Assembly (NCBI RefSeq): GCF_011386835.1
Contig: NW_027052982.1
Location: forward strand, 16,001 to 80,000
DNA length: 64,000 nt
Reading direction: 5' to 3'
Source: Chrysemys picta bellii
Lineage: Eukaryota; Chordata; Testudines; Emydidae
Positions 43,117 through 56,301 of the stretch are shown in pieces (position 1 is the stretch's first letter; the number at the start of each line of letters is the position of its first letter). The translations under genes were made by a program, and so were the position numbers. The notes beneath the pieces were generated by a model. That model had not been told where the DNA came from, made no database searches, and worked only from the letters and a program-made list of their open reading frames with translations.

Positions 43117-44334
43117 TCACATCCTTCCTCCTTGGTACCGGGTCTGATCCTCCATCCATTGCAGCCGCCGCATCAGTCCTTGTATCCAACAAACCAGCAG
43201 AACCAGACCAATTGCTGGTATAATTTGGAAACCGATGATCACCACAATGGGGTGAAGCATGAAATTAAAAAAACCTGTTGCTCTGGGGCTCCACCCAAGC
43301 AAAGTCTCCCACCAAGAGTGATGGCCTGTGTTTTTACCTTAATGGCAATGAGACCCATTCCCAGTGAAATGGGGGAAACCTCCTTGTTGACCTCAGGATA
43401 GGCATTTAAATGTTGTACAGTCCATATAGGCACAGAAAACTTAATATCACAACTAACAATGGTGGTTACATTATAGAAACCATGATTAACGTAAGGCACC
43501 ATAGGTGGACCCCATGTCCATTATTTAATACAATATTACATCTTGTCCTTACACACACACATGCTTTACCAATATAGACAATAACAGACCCCTCTTCCTG
43601 GATAAATCTAAGGAACGTTGAGACTTATTCCCAGGTTACCCACTCATCCCAACCCTTATGGCTAGTTCCAATCAGGGGAGCACATGCAGGTGCAATGTGA
43701 ATTTAAACCAAATTGCTGGCATGAGCTCGTCACCATGTGTGCCCTTTAATGGAATTACCCAGTCTGGGGGACCTTGCTGAATCAAGTCATGTCCAGCTAA
43801 AGTCCAGTTCAGCAGTTCCCAGTTCACAACGAATTGTGTGATATTCTTGCCTGCTGGCGTGATCAGAGACAGCTGCAGTTCCTCTCCAGGTAACGGAGGT
43901 GTCTGAGTTCCAATGACAATGATGACAGGTAGGGGCATGGTTGTTCCCCAATCAGCGGAGGAAACCAGGGTTACCCTGCACGTTCCGCCACCCCGGAGGC
44001 TGTCACTGGGTGTGTTTGATGGTGTACGTCCCGTTCGAGACCACAACGGCTTACAGAAGGATGGGATGGAGTCTGGGGTGGTCTTAGTTTCATAACAAAA
44101 CTTGAGTGACTCTCCGGTGGCACTCTGCGTGCAATTGGCAACGCTTTCCCAGGGGCAACCCGAGGAGTTGCCAACAGCGTAGAACTGGTAGCGACGCTGC
44201 AGGACCAGGGGCTTGCTCACATTCCCATAGAATCCATGCATGTGGCACAGCAGGTTGCCTTCCTGGGTTCCAGCTGGCAAGCCCCTCCCGAGGTTCAGAG
44301 GGATCACAGATACAGCATAGAGCCTGGACAACAT
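43117..44334 (-). pseudogene. Retroviral env (degraded)
   Basis: The first frame (44334-43672) has many N-glycosylation sequons (NVSK, NSSG, NCTQ, NITQ, NWTL) and paired Cys residues, as in a surface subunit. After stops, a second frame (43502-43239) continues with VNHGFYNVTTIVSC, and a third (43302-43117) has a long hydrophobic helix (VVIIGFQIIPAIGLVLLVCW) and a basic tail, as in a transmembrane subunit. Order integrase, env, LTR supports the call. No clear fusion peptide or gamma-type CX6CC motif was seen, so the genus is open. Confidence 0.65.
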
Positions 44335-44639
44335 CAGACTTCAGACACTTACGAACAGCAGGGTGCTGGTGCACCGGTGGGATGTCATGGCTTGTGTACG
44401 GGACCTGTGAGGGGGCAGAGAAGAGAGAAAAACATCCCACACTCCCCCTGTATATACTGGGAGAGACTGGGACCAATATTACAGGGTGAACATGAAGCAG
44501 TGACCTATGTGAGGGTGGCCATAATAAGTTAAGGACTTTTCTGGCCTTTTCCTGTCTTAACATCGGGGTAGGCACTGACCAGCCTACTCGATGCGTATTT
44601 TTCAACGGCTCAAAGCCCTTCCTTCTTGCTGGCCAAGAA

Positions 44640-44800
44640 GGGTGGCCGACAGGATGGAGAAGACAGTTTTGAGGGTCAGGTGGTTTGTCCTTCCATTCTT
44701 TGAGCTGTGAAGAATGAAAACATTTCCGCCAGGGTTTTCCATTTCTCCCATTCAGGATTTCTATCTGATAAACACTGGGGCTGGCCCGATTCACAATAGA
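44640..44800 (-). pseudogene. Retroviral integrase C-terminal domain remnant
   Basis: Reads SPSVYQIEILNGRNGKPW followed by KCFHSSQLKEWKDK. The H-x-SQLK-W ending is the usual end of the SH3-like integrase domain that binds DNA. Upstream pol is missing or too decayed. Confidence 0.65.
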
Positions 44801-44809
44801 CGGGATGGA

Positions 44810-45194
44810 CTCCGTACCGGGGCAGTGGGTTGTGGGGGAGCTCCCTGCATTTACTCCGTTTTCCGCATGATCTGAGACAAAGCATTAATGAGGATGCTGA
44901 GGGGCTGGTGATCATATTTTCCCATATCCTCCCCTAAATTCACCAGCTCCTTCCAAATCATGTTGCTAAGGGTCTGCTTGGGTCAGCGCTGGCCAGGGTT
45001 GTGGGAGGTAGGGGAATTAAGTTTGGGAGGGTGCCTGGCGGAGTGAGGACCATTATTTGTAAATGCGATAGCCTGCACGGGCTCTGAGGTAGTCTTTTTG
45101 CTGACATGTCTTTTCAAGATACCAGTTTCTCGCAGCAAATCCCCTGCCTGTTTGATTTTTGCCACTAGTTCACTCCAGGTTAGGTGTTCTAAAT
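44810..45194 (-). pseudogene. Retroviral fragment at the duplication junction
   Basis: Reads LTWSELVAKIKQAGDLLRE, then ILINALSQIMRKTE after stops. It is probably part of the same retrovirus but I cannot assign the gene. The frame is cut at 45195 by the start of the second duplicated block. Confidence 0.4.
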
Positions 45195-45339
45195 CCCCAG
45201 CCCCCCTCCCCCGACCCAACCCTAGGAAGGGGCCAGAGAGACTGGGAGGGACCTGCCTGCTGGATGCTTCTGGGAGCCGCTCCAGGGAAGCACTGCTGGG
45301 CTCACCTGGCCCCCTGGGAGGTCCCTCTGGGGGGGCTCC

Positions 45340-46795
45340 CCTCAGACCCATTGCCCTGACCCTGTTCCCTCAGCCTTCCCCACAGTCCCCCCTGTGCCCC
45401 CCACCCTCAATCCACTGCCTTCAGTCCTCACCCTGACCCTGTTCCCTCAGCCTCCCCTGCAGTCCCCCCTGTGCCCCCACCCTCAATCCACTGCCCTCAG
45501 TCCTCCTGACCCTGTTCCCTCTGCCTACCCCACAGTCTCTCCCTCCCCTCCCCCCGATTATCTCACCCTGCATGGATGTGGAAATCTGTCCCGGATTCCA
45601 GGCTGTCATTAGCCCCTGGGGCAAAAGATCAGCAGAGGTTTCCAAAGGGAAGTTTGCAGCCTTTGCTTAGACCCAAACATTTTCACTTATAAATAAATAA
45701 ATAAATACCCAAACCCATCCTGGCACCCATCTGCTCTTTCCAGATTTGCTGTTATCCCTGTTGAGGCCAAAGTGGTTTGAAAAATTAAAAATCCTTGGCA
45801 CCATTGTGTTCCTTCCCCCTGTGTTGCTTGTTAATCTGATGGACCTGCCGATAATGAATGAAAATGAATGCCCTGGGAGCAATGTGTCAAGCAGACAATT
45901 TGTGAAGTAGGAATGTGAATGCTGAAGCCCTCACAAAATGCAGAGGCTTTTCTGAACCTGAGAACTGAAAAAGAGCCAGATCCCCTGCATGGGTTTGAAA
46001 GTGACAAGCGCCTAGCGACTGCCCAGAGCAGCATCAGGTTTGACGTGTCGAGGAGGGTCTGTGTCATGAAGTCTGCATTTCCACTGAGGACTCTTCCATC
46101 GCCAGGGGAGCGCTGGCGCAGGTCTGCCGCCCGGCACAGCAATGCTGAGAGGTGCCAGTGTAGACCCAACGCACTGCCCTCAGCCCCCGCCCTGACCCTG
46201 TTCCCTCAGCCTCCCCTGCAGTCCCCCCTGTACCTCCTACCCCAAACCCACTGCCCTCAGCCCCCGCCCTGACCCTGTTCCCTCAGCCTCCCCTGCAGTG
46301 CCCCCTGTACCTCCCACCTCAAACCCACTGCCCTCAGCCCCGCCCTGACCCTGTTCCCTCCGCCTCCCGCGCAGTCCCCCCTGTATCTCCCACCCCAAAC
46401 CCACTGCCCTCAGTCCCTGCCCTACCCCAAATCTCTTCTTCAGCCTCTCCTGTCATCCCACCCCCATCGCTCCCCCTGCTGTCCCACCCCCTCAACTTCC
46501 CCCCCATTCCAGTCCTGCTCCCCTCCGTCTCATCCCCTCCAGACCCTGTCCCTCTCCCCACCCCGTCCCACTCTACACAGCTCTCTACCCTGTCCCATTC
46601 ATGCTCCCCTCAGCCCCTACCCTGCTCCCCCCATCCCAGTCCTGACCCATCCCCCTCAGCCCCCCTGACTCTCCCAGTCCAGTCCCCCTCAGTTCCTCCA
46701 CCCTGCTTCCCCTGGTCCATCCCCACACACCCACCGACTTCCTCGACCTCCCTCCCCCCAATCCCACTGCCTGGACTCACCCCCGTGCCACTCAG
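45340..46795. repeat. C-rich minisatellite, copy 2
   Basis: Counterpart of 9620-11110. Units are at 45350-45545 and 46160-46790; the second array has more regular units here than in copy 1. The non-repetitive 45546-46155 lies between. Confidence 0.8.
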
Positions 46796-46799
46796 GACA

Positions 46800-47075
46800 T
46801 GCAGGAAAAAGAAGCAATGGGCTTAAATTGTAGCAAGGGAGATTTAGGTTAGACATTAGGAAAAACTTCCTAACTGTAGAGGTAGTTAAGCACTGGACAA
46901 ATTACCTAAAGAGGTTATGGAATAGCAGTCACTGGAGTTTTTTAAGAGGTTAGACAAACACCTGTCAAGGATGGTCTAGTGTTGTTATTACTCAGTCCTG
47001 CCTCAGTGCAGGGGTTTGACTAGATGACCTGTTGATGTCCCTTCCAGTCCTACATTTCTGTGATTCACACTGAAT
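46800..47075 (+). mobile_element. CR1-like 3' end, copy 2
   Basis: Same element as 11120-11400, with the same truncation. It is followed by an empty mariner site at about 47092. Confidence 0.75.
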
Positions 47076-47337
47076 TGCCTTGTGCCACTGTCTAGTAGTA
47101 GTGGCACACAGTTCTCTGACATGCAGGTTTATAAAATTGTAGTTAATATACACTTTAGAGCATAGCAATTTTAAAGCTCTGCCTGTTCAGACCAACTGAG
47201 CTGAAAATTGTGATCTATAGTATTCAAAACTATTCAGATGTGGCTGAAATAAAATCAGCCTGAATTGCTCAACAATATCAATGGAATCAGCATTGCGCTG
47301 CTCTATATTGTAAAACATTCCAGTGAAATCTTGCAAG

Positions 47338-47547
47338 TATTCCATAGCACGCCGCCTTGCCCACGTGTATTCCATAGCACGCCGCCTCGCCCACGTGTAT
47401 TCCATAGCCCGCCGCCTCGCCCACGTGCATTCCATAGCACGCCGCCTCGCCCACGTGCATTCCATAGCACGCCGCCTCGCCCACGTGTATTCCATAGCAC
47501 GCCGCCTCGCCCACGTGTATTCCATAGCACGCCGCCTTGCCCAAGTG
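47338..47547. repeat. 30 bp minisatellite, 7 units (copy 2)
   Basis: Seven tandem 30 bp units of TATTCCATAGCACGCCGCC-type sequence. Because 30 is divisible by 3, all frames on both strands repeat, giving false repetitive proteins. Copy 1 has two units. Bases 47548-48555 match 11962-12949 and hold no recognised gene. Confidence 0.95.
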
Positions 47548-48555
47548 GTAACTAAGCAGAACATCTTCCTGTTTCAACATTCTTAACTTGTATCCCAGAG
47601 CTCCTAAAAGTTGGGGGTTTTTTTGTTTGTTTTTCAAACACTGAATACTGCTAAGTTATGAGTTTTAATTTTTTTTTCTTTTAAACCACAGCACTGAATG
47701 TTATTCTAAAAATTTGTTCCAAATTTTCTTAAACTCCCAGTTTACCTCCGGCTGATGTTCATTGTGAAAAGTATTCCAGGTCTAATAATAATATTTGGCA
47801 CTTTTGTAATTCACTGTCCAACCTGTGTTTTGTGCCCTCCTCTGGTGGATTTTTAGAGGATAACTGTATAGCTACCAGCTAAGGGAGTTATATCTTGAAC
47901 TCAAGTAGTAGAAGCTCATGCTTTTAAGTCTGGATGGCTCGGGTTCAATCTTTGGTGACTAGCTATGATGGAGGTTGCTACACTTATAATCCCTTTAATC
48001 AGAGGTTCTGAATAGGCTTTGTTGTAGGCAGAGCTAGCCTATAGTTAAGCAACCGAAAATTTAGAATGGGAAGTGTTGAAATGTTGGGAAGCCTTATAAT
48101 TTTGCCAGTCTGGAACGAACATCCCATCTGAGGGATGGGGGCGGGGAGAGAGGAGAGTGAGACAGGATCAGGAAACTGGGACAAGGAATCCAGAGCGGTA
48201 GTGGGGGGCAGTTGAAATCAGATGAGGAGCTGGGGCGGGTTTGACAGCAATAGGATAGACATAGACTGGAGGGGACGGGGAAGAAGGGTCTTTGACTACT
48301 AGAGACCACTCCATTCAGGAGCCTGGAATAGACCCAGGATTCCTGAGTTTCACAGTTCCTCTTCTGTCAGCAGATATCTGTGAAACCCACTGGCAAAAAG
48401 TGTCTCATCCCCCTATAGAGCTGATCTATCACATATAGGATGACAACCTACTGCCTCTGCCATCACTTACTCCATTAGCTCAAGTGGCAGAAGTCTGTGC
48501 AGTGGATCTAAAGGTTCATCGGCAGGGTTGGAACCATGCGAGTTTCACAATGATT

Positions 48556-50865
48556 CCACATGCCAGAATTTCTGGGGAAGTTCAGTTTTGATTTTTACAA
48601 AAAAACCTGGGGAAATGCAGACAGAAATAGGGTGACCAGATGCCTAAACAGGGGAATCTCAAGTAGGAGTAGAGAGGTTATTTTATCTCTGTATTTGGCA
48701 CTGGTGCAACCACTGCTGGAATCCTGTGTCCAGTTCTGGTGTGCACAATTTAAGCAGGATATTGATAAATTGGAGAGTGTTCAGAGAAGAGTCACAAGAC
48801 TGATTTAAAGGATTATAAAACATGCCTTATAGTGATAGACTCAAGGACCTCAATCTATTTAGCTTAACAAAAAGAAGGTTAAGAAGTGACTTGGTTATAA
48901 GTATCTACCTGGGGAACAAAGAGTTGTTAATGGGCACTTCAGTCTAGCAGAGAAAGGTAGAGCGTGAGCCAACGGTTGGAAGTTGCAGCTAGACAAATTC
49001 AGACTGGATAGAAGGCATACCTTTTCAATGGTGAGAGTAATTAATAATTAACAATATACTAAGGGTTATGGTGTTTTTCTAAAAGCTATCCTCTAGTTCT
49101 ATGTCTGTGTTATACAGGCGGTGAGACCAGGTGATCACGGGATCCCTTCTGGCTTTATAATCTCAGAACTAGGTACATCAATTCACATGCAAAATTCTCA
49201 TTGAATTCAATAGGTGTCCTTGCCCTGTGGCTTGTGGTGCGGGCTGCAGCAGGGGCCGTACAACCCCTCTCGCAGCTTCCTAGGGCCCCCTCTCATGACT
49301 CTGTGCATCTGTGTCTGTCATTGTCGTCCTCTCCCCTCCCCCTGCCCCGCTCTCCCAATGTGTCCTGATATTTCACTCTTGCGATCTGGTCACCCTAGCT
49401 GAGGATCCCTGGACTGAACCTGGAGTAGAGGGCAGGCCCCGGTTCCCCTACCAGCCACCGAGGGTGAGGCATAGACCAGTGGGGCAGTGAACAGGAAGAC
49501 TGCCAGGGTCACTGCAGGAGTGACAGAGAATTGAAGGACTGTACTCCAGCAGGGGGGGAAATCCTGAGTGACCTGACCAGGGGGCTGAGTCACAAAGAGG
49601 AGGATGCGGTTCCCGGAACAAGAGAGGAGCTGCAGCCTGAAGAGAACAGACTGTGTGACGACATGCAACCATGGAAAGGGTGTTGACCTTGGAGCTAATC
49701 CACGGAGTGACCAGCAGGAGGTGTCAAACGAACACCCCATGAGTGGCACACCCGGTCACACTCCCATTGTGCCACGTGCTGAACTCGCATCTACAGGGGG
49801 ACACGGTCCCTGCCCTGGAGAGACTCCAATGTCCAGCTCCTGCTCCCTCTGCAAAGGGGACCTGAGCCACCATTAAACAAAGAGACAGAGGGTGAAAAAT
49901 CAGCCACGTCTCACTCAATCCGTGACACACCCAACAGCGGGGTCAGATTCCCTTGCCTTCAGGGGAGTGAGGCCTGCAGGGAACGCGACCCATACAAGAT
50001 GGAAAAGACTAATCCCAACTATCCATATAAATGATGGGGTCTGAATTAGCTGTTACCACTCAAAAAAGAGATCTTAGAGTCATAGTGGATAGTTCTCTGA
50101 AAACATCCACTCAATGTGCAGCGGCAGTCAAAAAAGCTAACAATGTTGGGAATCATTAGGAAAAGGATAGATAACGACAGAAAATATCATATTCCCCTAT
50201 ATAAATCCATGATACAACCCCATCTTGAATACTGCATGTAGATGTGGTCGCTCTACCTCAAATAAGATCTATTGGAATTGGAAAAGGTACAGAAAAGGGG
50301 GAAAAAAATGATTCAGGGTATGGAACAGCTTCCATATGAGGAGACATTAATAGGACTGGGACTTTTCAGCTTGGAAAGAGACAACTACAGGGGATATGAT
50401 AGAGGTCTATAAAATCAGGATTGATGTGGAAAAAGTAAATAAGGAAGTGTTATTTACTCCTTCTCATAACACAAGAACTAGTGGTTATGAAATGAAATGA
50501 AGAGGCAGCAGGTTGAAAACAAACAAAAGGAAGTATTTTTTCACACAATGCACAGTCAACCTGTGAAACTCTTTGCCAGAGGATGATGTGAAGTCGAAGA
50601 CTATAACAGGGTTCAAACAAGAACTAGATATATTCATGGAGGATAGGTCCATCAATGGCTATTAGCCAGAATGGACAGGGATGGTGTCCCTAGCCTCTGT
50701 TTGCCAGAAGCTGGGAATGAGCGACAGGGAGAGGATCACTTGATGATTCCCTGTTCTGTTCATTTCCTCTGGGACACTTGGCATTGGCCACTGTCACAAG
50801 ACAGGATACTGGGCTAGCTGGACCTTTGATCTGATCCAGACTGGCCGTTCTTATGTCCAGGCTAG
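48556..50865 (+). mobile_element. CR1 LINE RT C-terminal fragments, copy 2
   Basis: Contains the same LYLALVQPLLESC and FKQDIDKLESVQRR segments as copy 1. An extra stretch, 48985-49815, continues the CR1 end (GACCAGGTGATCACGGGATC near 49125) and then unrelated sequence. The block resumes with homology at GAGACTCCAATGTCCAGC (about 49820). Confidence 0.82.
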
Positions 50866-51002
50866 TTTTAAAAGTCTGAAATAACGAGACTTCCCCGCTA
50901 TCCTATAGCCCCCACCGCATCTCCCCAGGCATTTTTCTTGCTGCTCAGGGTAAATCGTCCTTTTCTGAATTTCACCCCAGTCCTCCTAGTTATACCCTCC
51001 AC

Positions 51003-51295
51003 GCTCCATCCTAAATCATTATTGTTGTTTGTATTCCTGCAGCACTAGGAGCCTGCCCCACTGCGCTAGGTGCTGTACAAACACAGAACAAAAAGACGGT
51101 TATTCCCCACAGCGTTTATCATCTCACTATAAGGCAAGGGACCACAGACAGATGGAGACGGGCAGCTGGGGAGTACAGGGAAATGACAATACTGGTCGGC
51201 GTGGCAGGCCGTGGTTTCAGTGCACCAGCAGTGCACGGTTCTCACTTGTTTTCTGCAGGCATCATGGCACGGGAGAGTTCTGAGGGTGGATAATG
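51003..51295 (+). repeat. Turtle-type SINE fragment, copy 2
   Basis: Counterpart of 14598-14890. It keeps the longer CAAACACAGAACAAAAAGAC form that copy 1 lost by a 2 bp deletion. Bases 51296-51884 show nothing recognised. Confidence 0.5.
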
Positions 51296-51884
51296 AGTTC
51301 GTTTTGCAGGTGTTTATGGGGAGCTCCTCCCAAGAGGGAGGGGCCACACGTATTTAGAACCCCTTAGGTTCCTTCACTGTCCCTCCAACGCAGAGAGACA
51401 CGGTGCAGATTTTAAAGGGTTCAGTCTCCACCACCAGGGCCAGATATTCAAAGGTGCTCAGCACCCAACATGCCGACGGCCTGTGAAACCCTGGCCCTGG
51501 GTCATTTGCTTAGCTAAGGCCTGCCTGGTTCGCTCTCAGTCTCTGTGTCTGTGAGACATTCCTCCTCCCAGTTCACAAAGCTGGACAGGAAACTTCATGA
51601 TCCTTTTTGACCAATCTCAGCACTGAAATGACCAAGGCTAGACAGCGCATAAAGTTTTTACTAGGCCAAGCCAGTGCAGACTAAATGAGGCCAGAGCTCC
51701 CAAACTGCCCTGGCCTTGCTGAGCTAACACCTATTCCCCATGGCCCAGCCAAATAGCTCCAAATCCTGGCATTTATTTTAAATAACCCTCAGAAATGTCA
51801 CTAATAACCACATGAAGGGACCCTGCCGGTCATGCTGTTAAGCACTCCAGAGTCAGATGCTGCTGGTTTTCTTACAGTTCTAGG

Positions 51885-52191
51885 TAAAGTTTGGGGTGGC
51901 TGCCTATTATTAATCTTACAGTAGCACCTAGAGGCCGTGACAGAGATTGGGCCCCACCATGCAAGGAGCTGTACAAACACATAGCAAGAGACAATCCCAG
52001 GTCTGAAGAGTTTACAGTCTAAATGGGACATAAAGGAAGGATCATTATCCCCATTTTACAGTTGGGGAATGGAAGCCCAGAAAGACAATATGAGCTGCTC
52101 AAGGTCACGCAGTGGGTTTGGAGCAGATTTGGGAACTGACCCTAGATCTCCTGAGTCCCTACCCAGGGCACTACCCACAGGCATGTCCTTC
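51885..52191 (+). repeat. CORE-SINE / MIR-type element, copy 2
   Basis: Counterpart of 15480-15786, including TTATCCCCATTTTACAG and AAGGTCACGCAGTGGG. Confidence 0.75.
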
Positions 52192-52199
52192 TCCTAGAC

Positions 52200-52536
52200 C
52201 AATGGTGGGCAACCTGCGGCCCATTAGGGTAACCCGCTGGCAGGCCGCAAGACAGTGTTGGCATTGACCATCCACAGGCACAGCCACCCGCAGCTTCCAG
52301 TGGCTGCAGTTCTGCATTCCCGGCCAATGGGGGCTGCGGGAAGCAGCGCAGGCCGCAGGGATGTGCTGGCCGCCACTTCCCGCAGCTCCCATTGGCCAGG
52401 AATGGTGAACCACGACCACTGGGCGCTGCGGGCGGCCGTGCCTGTGGATGGTCAATGCAAAATTGTCTCGCAACCCACCACTGGATTACCCTGACGAGCT
52501 GTGTGCAGCCCGTGGGCTGCAGCTTGCCCACCACTG
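52200..52536. mobile_element. hAT MITE with 8 bp TSD, copy 2
   Basis: Same ends as in copy 1 (right end CCCACCACTG), flanked by TCCTAGAC at 52192-52199 and 52537-52544. Confidence 0.92.
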
Positions 52537-52544
52537 TCCTAGAC

Positions 52545-53587
52545 TGATACCAGACATCTCTGTGTTCTTGGGGAACCAGGGTGCAGTATCCAGCCTGACT
52601 CATGAAAGACACCCCCCGTCTCCCCTCCCCGACCCATCCTCTGCATAAACCAAAACCCATCAGAGGACAAAACTTGCAGAGAGCAGTGAAGGGCGTTGGG
52701 AGACACACCTAGACCCCTCCTGACAAGGGTGACAAGATGAAGACATCTCCATTGCATACAGAATGGAGACCAGAGACAACGCCCCTAGCCTCATCTGCAT
52801 GGAAGATGGGACAGGAAGACATCTCAGTTTACGTACAGAATGGAGAACAGAGAACCACACTGAATTCTGGGAGCAGAAAAAGCAGGGAAGCACTGCATCC
52901 TGGGAATCTCTGCTCCAGATGCTAATGAACCTATGTCTGCACACACCCAGCTCAGCAATTATCAGACCAATTCTAGTAATGAATCCTTAATTGATATCCA
53001 AATACTGAAGCAGCCTAGTTGCATTGTGAGCTCCCTGGAAGAAAACACCACCCATAGCCAAGAGTGATCAGCTCTTATTGTCTAGCCTAAACAAAACCCT
53101 TGAGTCATCAGCTTACCTATAAACAAATCTAGTGTTCTCCCTTGAACAATTGTATTTTCTCTACAAAAATCCCTACTCACCCTCCAGTCAGGGTTCTGAT
53201 GCTTAGATCCAAACTATGCATCAGTTCCACTGGAACTCCATCTTCTCCTGACTGATCGTGCTGGGGGCTCTGCCTGTCTGCAGCATTCAGGACCCTCAGC
53301 TACCACCATCATCTGGGAACCCCGACCAGTTCAAGCCTCATGGAGTGGGTGAGATCCCCGCTCTTTCTCTCTCTCGGTTTTCCTTTCTACCTTAGGCATT
53401 AACCTTTAATCATGTATGTTATGTTGGTTTAGCTCTCCTTGTGTAGTTATCACTATTATTCAATAAATAACTTTTATGGTTAAGTTGGTTGCTTCCCTCT
53501 CTCTTGCTGAACTTTACTCTTTTGTGTTTTTAGCTTCCCTCATTCACTCTACAGCAATGCTTCTTTTACCTAAGCTAAAAATCCCTG
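52545..53587 (+). mobile_element. LTR family A, copy 2
   Basis: Starts TGATACCAGACATC. AATAAA lies near 53462. It is broken at 53588 by LTR B, exactly as in copy 1. Confidence 0.8.
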
Positions 53588-54745
53588 TGTGACGTTGTGC
53601 AGTCTATATGGTTTTATAAAAACATGATAATAAGTGAATATAATGTAACTGGGATATGCTTCGTGCAAAAGGTCTCTTGTAAGGTATCATTACAAAGTTC
53701 ATAATCTACTGAGTGTGATCATCCTATTTGTAGAAATGTACCACTCTTGTATCTAAAACTAGAAATATAAAACGTAACTCTGAGGGCCTATTGTAATTAT
53801 GTAAAGTATGGGCCATTAAGGATAGTTTGGAATCTTGAGGACTCCCATTAACAAGGTCCATTGTCTGCAAATGGCTGTGTTTACCTGTTAGTCTTCCTGT
53901 ATATATGTGTGTGCTGGCAAGTGGGCAATGAAGTCTTGCAGTGACATGTGATCATGTCACCTGAACTGGAATCCATCTTTAACTTGGTGCTTTTCCAGTG
54001 AGGGGGGGTGGAAACCCAGAGGGACAAAGGGTTCCCGCCTTATGCAAAAGATATATAAAGGGGTGGAAGAGAACAGAGGGGAGAGGAGCCATCATGAAGA
54101 ATCCCCTAGCTATCACCTGAGCTGCAACAAGAGCTGTACCAGGAGAAAGAATTGTGCCCAGGCCTGGAAGAAGTCCAGTCTGAGAAAAAGCTTACTGAAG
54201 CATCTCTGAGGGTGAGATTATCTGTTTTCAGTTTGATTAGACATAGATTTGCACATTTTATTTTATTTTGCTTGGTGACTTACTTTGTTCTGTCTGTTAC
54301 TACTTTGAACCATTTAAATCCTACTGTCTGTATTTAATAAAATCACTTTTTATTTAGTAATTTACTCAGAGTATGTATTAATACCTGGGGGAGCAAACAA
54401 CTGTGCAGATCTCTCTATCAGTGTTATAGAGGGCGAACAATTTATGAGTTTGCCCTGCATAAGCCTTATGCAGGGTAAAACGGATTTATCTGGGTTTAGA
54501 CCCCATTGGGAGTTGGGCATCTGAGTGCTAAAGACAAGCACACTTCTGTGAGCTGTTTTCAGGTAAACTTGCAGCTCTGGGACAAGTGATTCAGACCCTG
54601 GGTCTGTGTTGGAGCAGACTGGAGTGTCTGGCTCAGCAAGACAGGGTGCTGGAGTCCTGAGCTGGCAGGGAAAACAGGAGCAGGGGTAGTCTTGGTATAT
54701 TAGGTGGCAGCTCCCAAGGGGGTTTCTGTGATCCAACCCGTCACA
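53588..54745 (+). mobile_element. Solo LTR family B, copy 2
   Basis: TGTGACGTTG to CCCGTCACA, with CCCTG duplications at 53583-53587 and 54746-54750. It is 44 bp shorter than in copy 1, which has the internal duplication. Confidence 0.92.
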
Positions 54746-56301
54746 CCCTGCAACGCCCAAAATACGGTGGGGTTTGCTCATCAAGTAGGTTACTGCCAGT
54801 GCAATTGTGTTGTGAGATTGGGGATAGGGACGTGCTGAATCTGGGACACATAAGGGTAACAGCTTGAAAGTGCTGCTTGACCCAGTCCATGGAGCCCAGG
54901 GGCATATAAGTGGGGACAGCTTGAAAGTGCTGCTTCCTCCAGCCCAGAGAGTCCAGAGACATATAAGGGGTCAGATTGACAGTGCTGATTGACCCGTCGG
55001 CTCAGACTTGCTTTGTTAATGTATGTGGGGTGTGGGTGTGTTCATCCGGTTCTGGGGCCGGAGAAACCCAGCCCTGGGGAACCTAGGTCCTGCAGGATAG
55101 CTCCATTGGGAGGGGACTTGCAGAAGGGAGAAGTAGAGCTCCATATAAAAACACAAATGACACAAACAGTACACTGATAGAATTACAGAATCCCCTTCCC
55201 CAGAAGAGTAACCCGAATAAATGAGCATACCCCAAAGTAATGGGCAAATCTGGTAACAAGACCCAATCCAGCAAGTCCTAATTGCAATCCATTCATAGTC
55301 AGCCATGTCAAGCAATGATCCCCAGCCCTACATCTCCAGGGGACTGTGTATGGACATGCACTGCTGTCCTCTGTTGCACAAAGCACATCAGACCAGATTA
55401 AGTATCTATTAGATTTTATTGTTTTCCTCTGAATAGCGGAGGAGCTGCTCCTTTCCCTCCTCAAGGGCTGCATTTCTGGAGCTCAGGGTCATGGCCCCCA
55501 TTTCCAACTGCCACAGGTAAGTGGGTGGCTAACGAGTGTGATGCCGCCTGTGTATCCATCCATGGAGCATTATGAATGGATCTGCAGAGCAGTGGGTTCG
55601 AGAGGAACTTGATTAATGGCAGGAAAATGCCAAACAGTCTAAAACCAATAAAACTGATAAACCCTGGGATGAAATGGAGCAAAAGCCATTCCTATCCGCT
55701 CCGGGTTTCTGTCGGGATATTCAGAGGACGAGAAAATGTAAGTGGGTGATTTAAATTATCTGCAGTTAATTTAACTCCATAGTTAATCCGTGGACCACAA
55801 ATCTTCAATTACAGGAACAAACTCTTCCACTCAAGAGAGAAAGGCGAATGACGCGGGTGGAACTGAGACTGGATTGATTATAGCCTGAGCAGGCGTATGT
55901 GTGACTTGGGTTTGAGGGCAACGGTCCTGAGGTTTGTTCTCATCATAAAAAATACCAGGCAGTTCGGCAAGATGATCTGTCCCCTGCGCAGGTCTAGAGT
56001 CGCCAAGGGTGCTGCAGAGCAGAGCAGAGCGGGATGCAGCAGCAGAGCTCAGCGGAGAGGGGCAGAGCAGAGGGCAGTTGCACGTCAGAATTGAGAATTG
56101 TGTGTTCAAGCCCATCACCCTCCAGGTGCATTGTTTGGACTGGACTAGCAGGGGTGTGGCAGGCCACGGAGGATGGGTGATGCCTTGACACAGAGCTGTG
56201 TTGATGGTGCCCGCTGGATGCTAGGGAGATGGTGGAATTTGTGGGCCCCTTCTGTTAGTGGGCATGCTGGCAGGGTGGGATTCAGTAGTATGGAAAACGG
56301 A
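54746..56301. other. LTR remainder, minisatellite and unassigned sequence, copy 2
   Basis: Counterpart of 18373-19872. The short repeat near 54840-54990 has an extra unit (CAGCTTGAAAGTGCTGCTTC). No supported gene. Confidence 0.4.

Noticed and set aside
47187..47564. Repetitive proteins with TWARRRAMEY-type units
   Set aside because: Artefacts of the 30 bp minisatellite, open in several frames on both strands.
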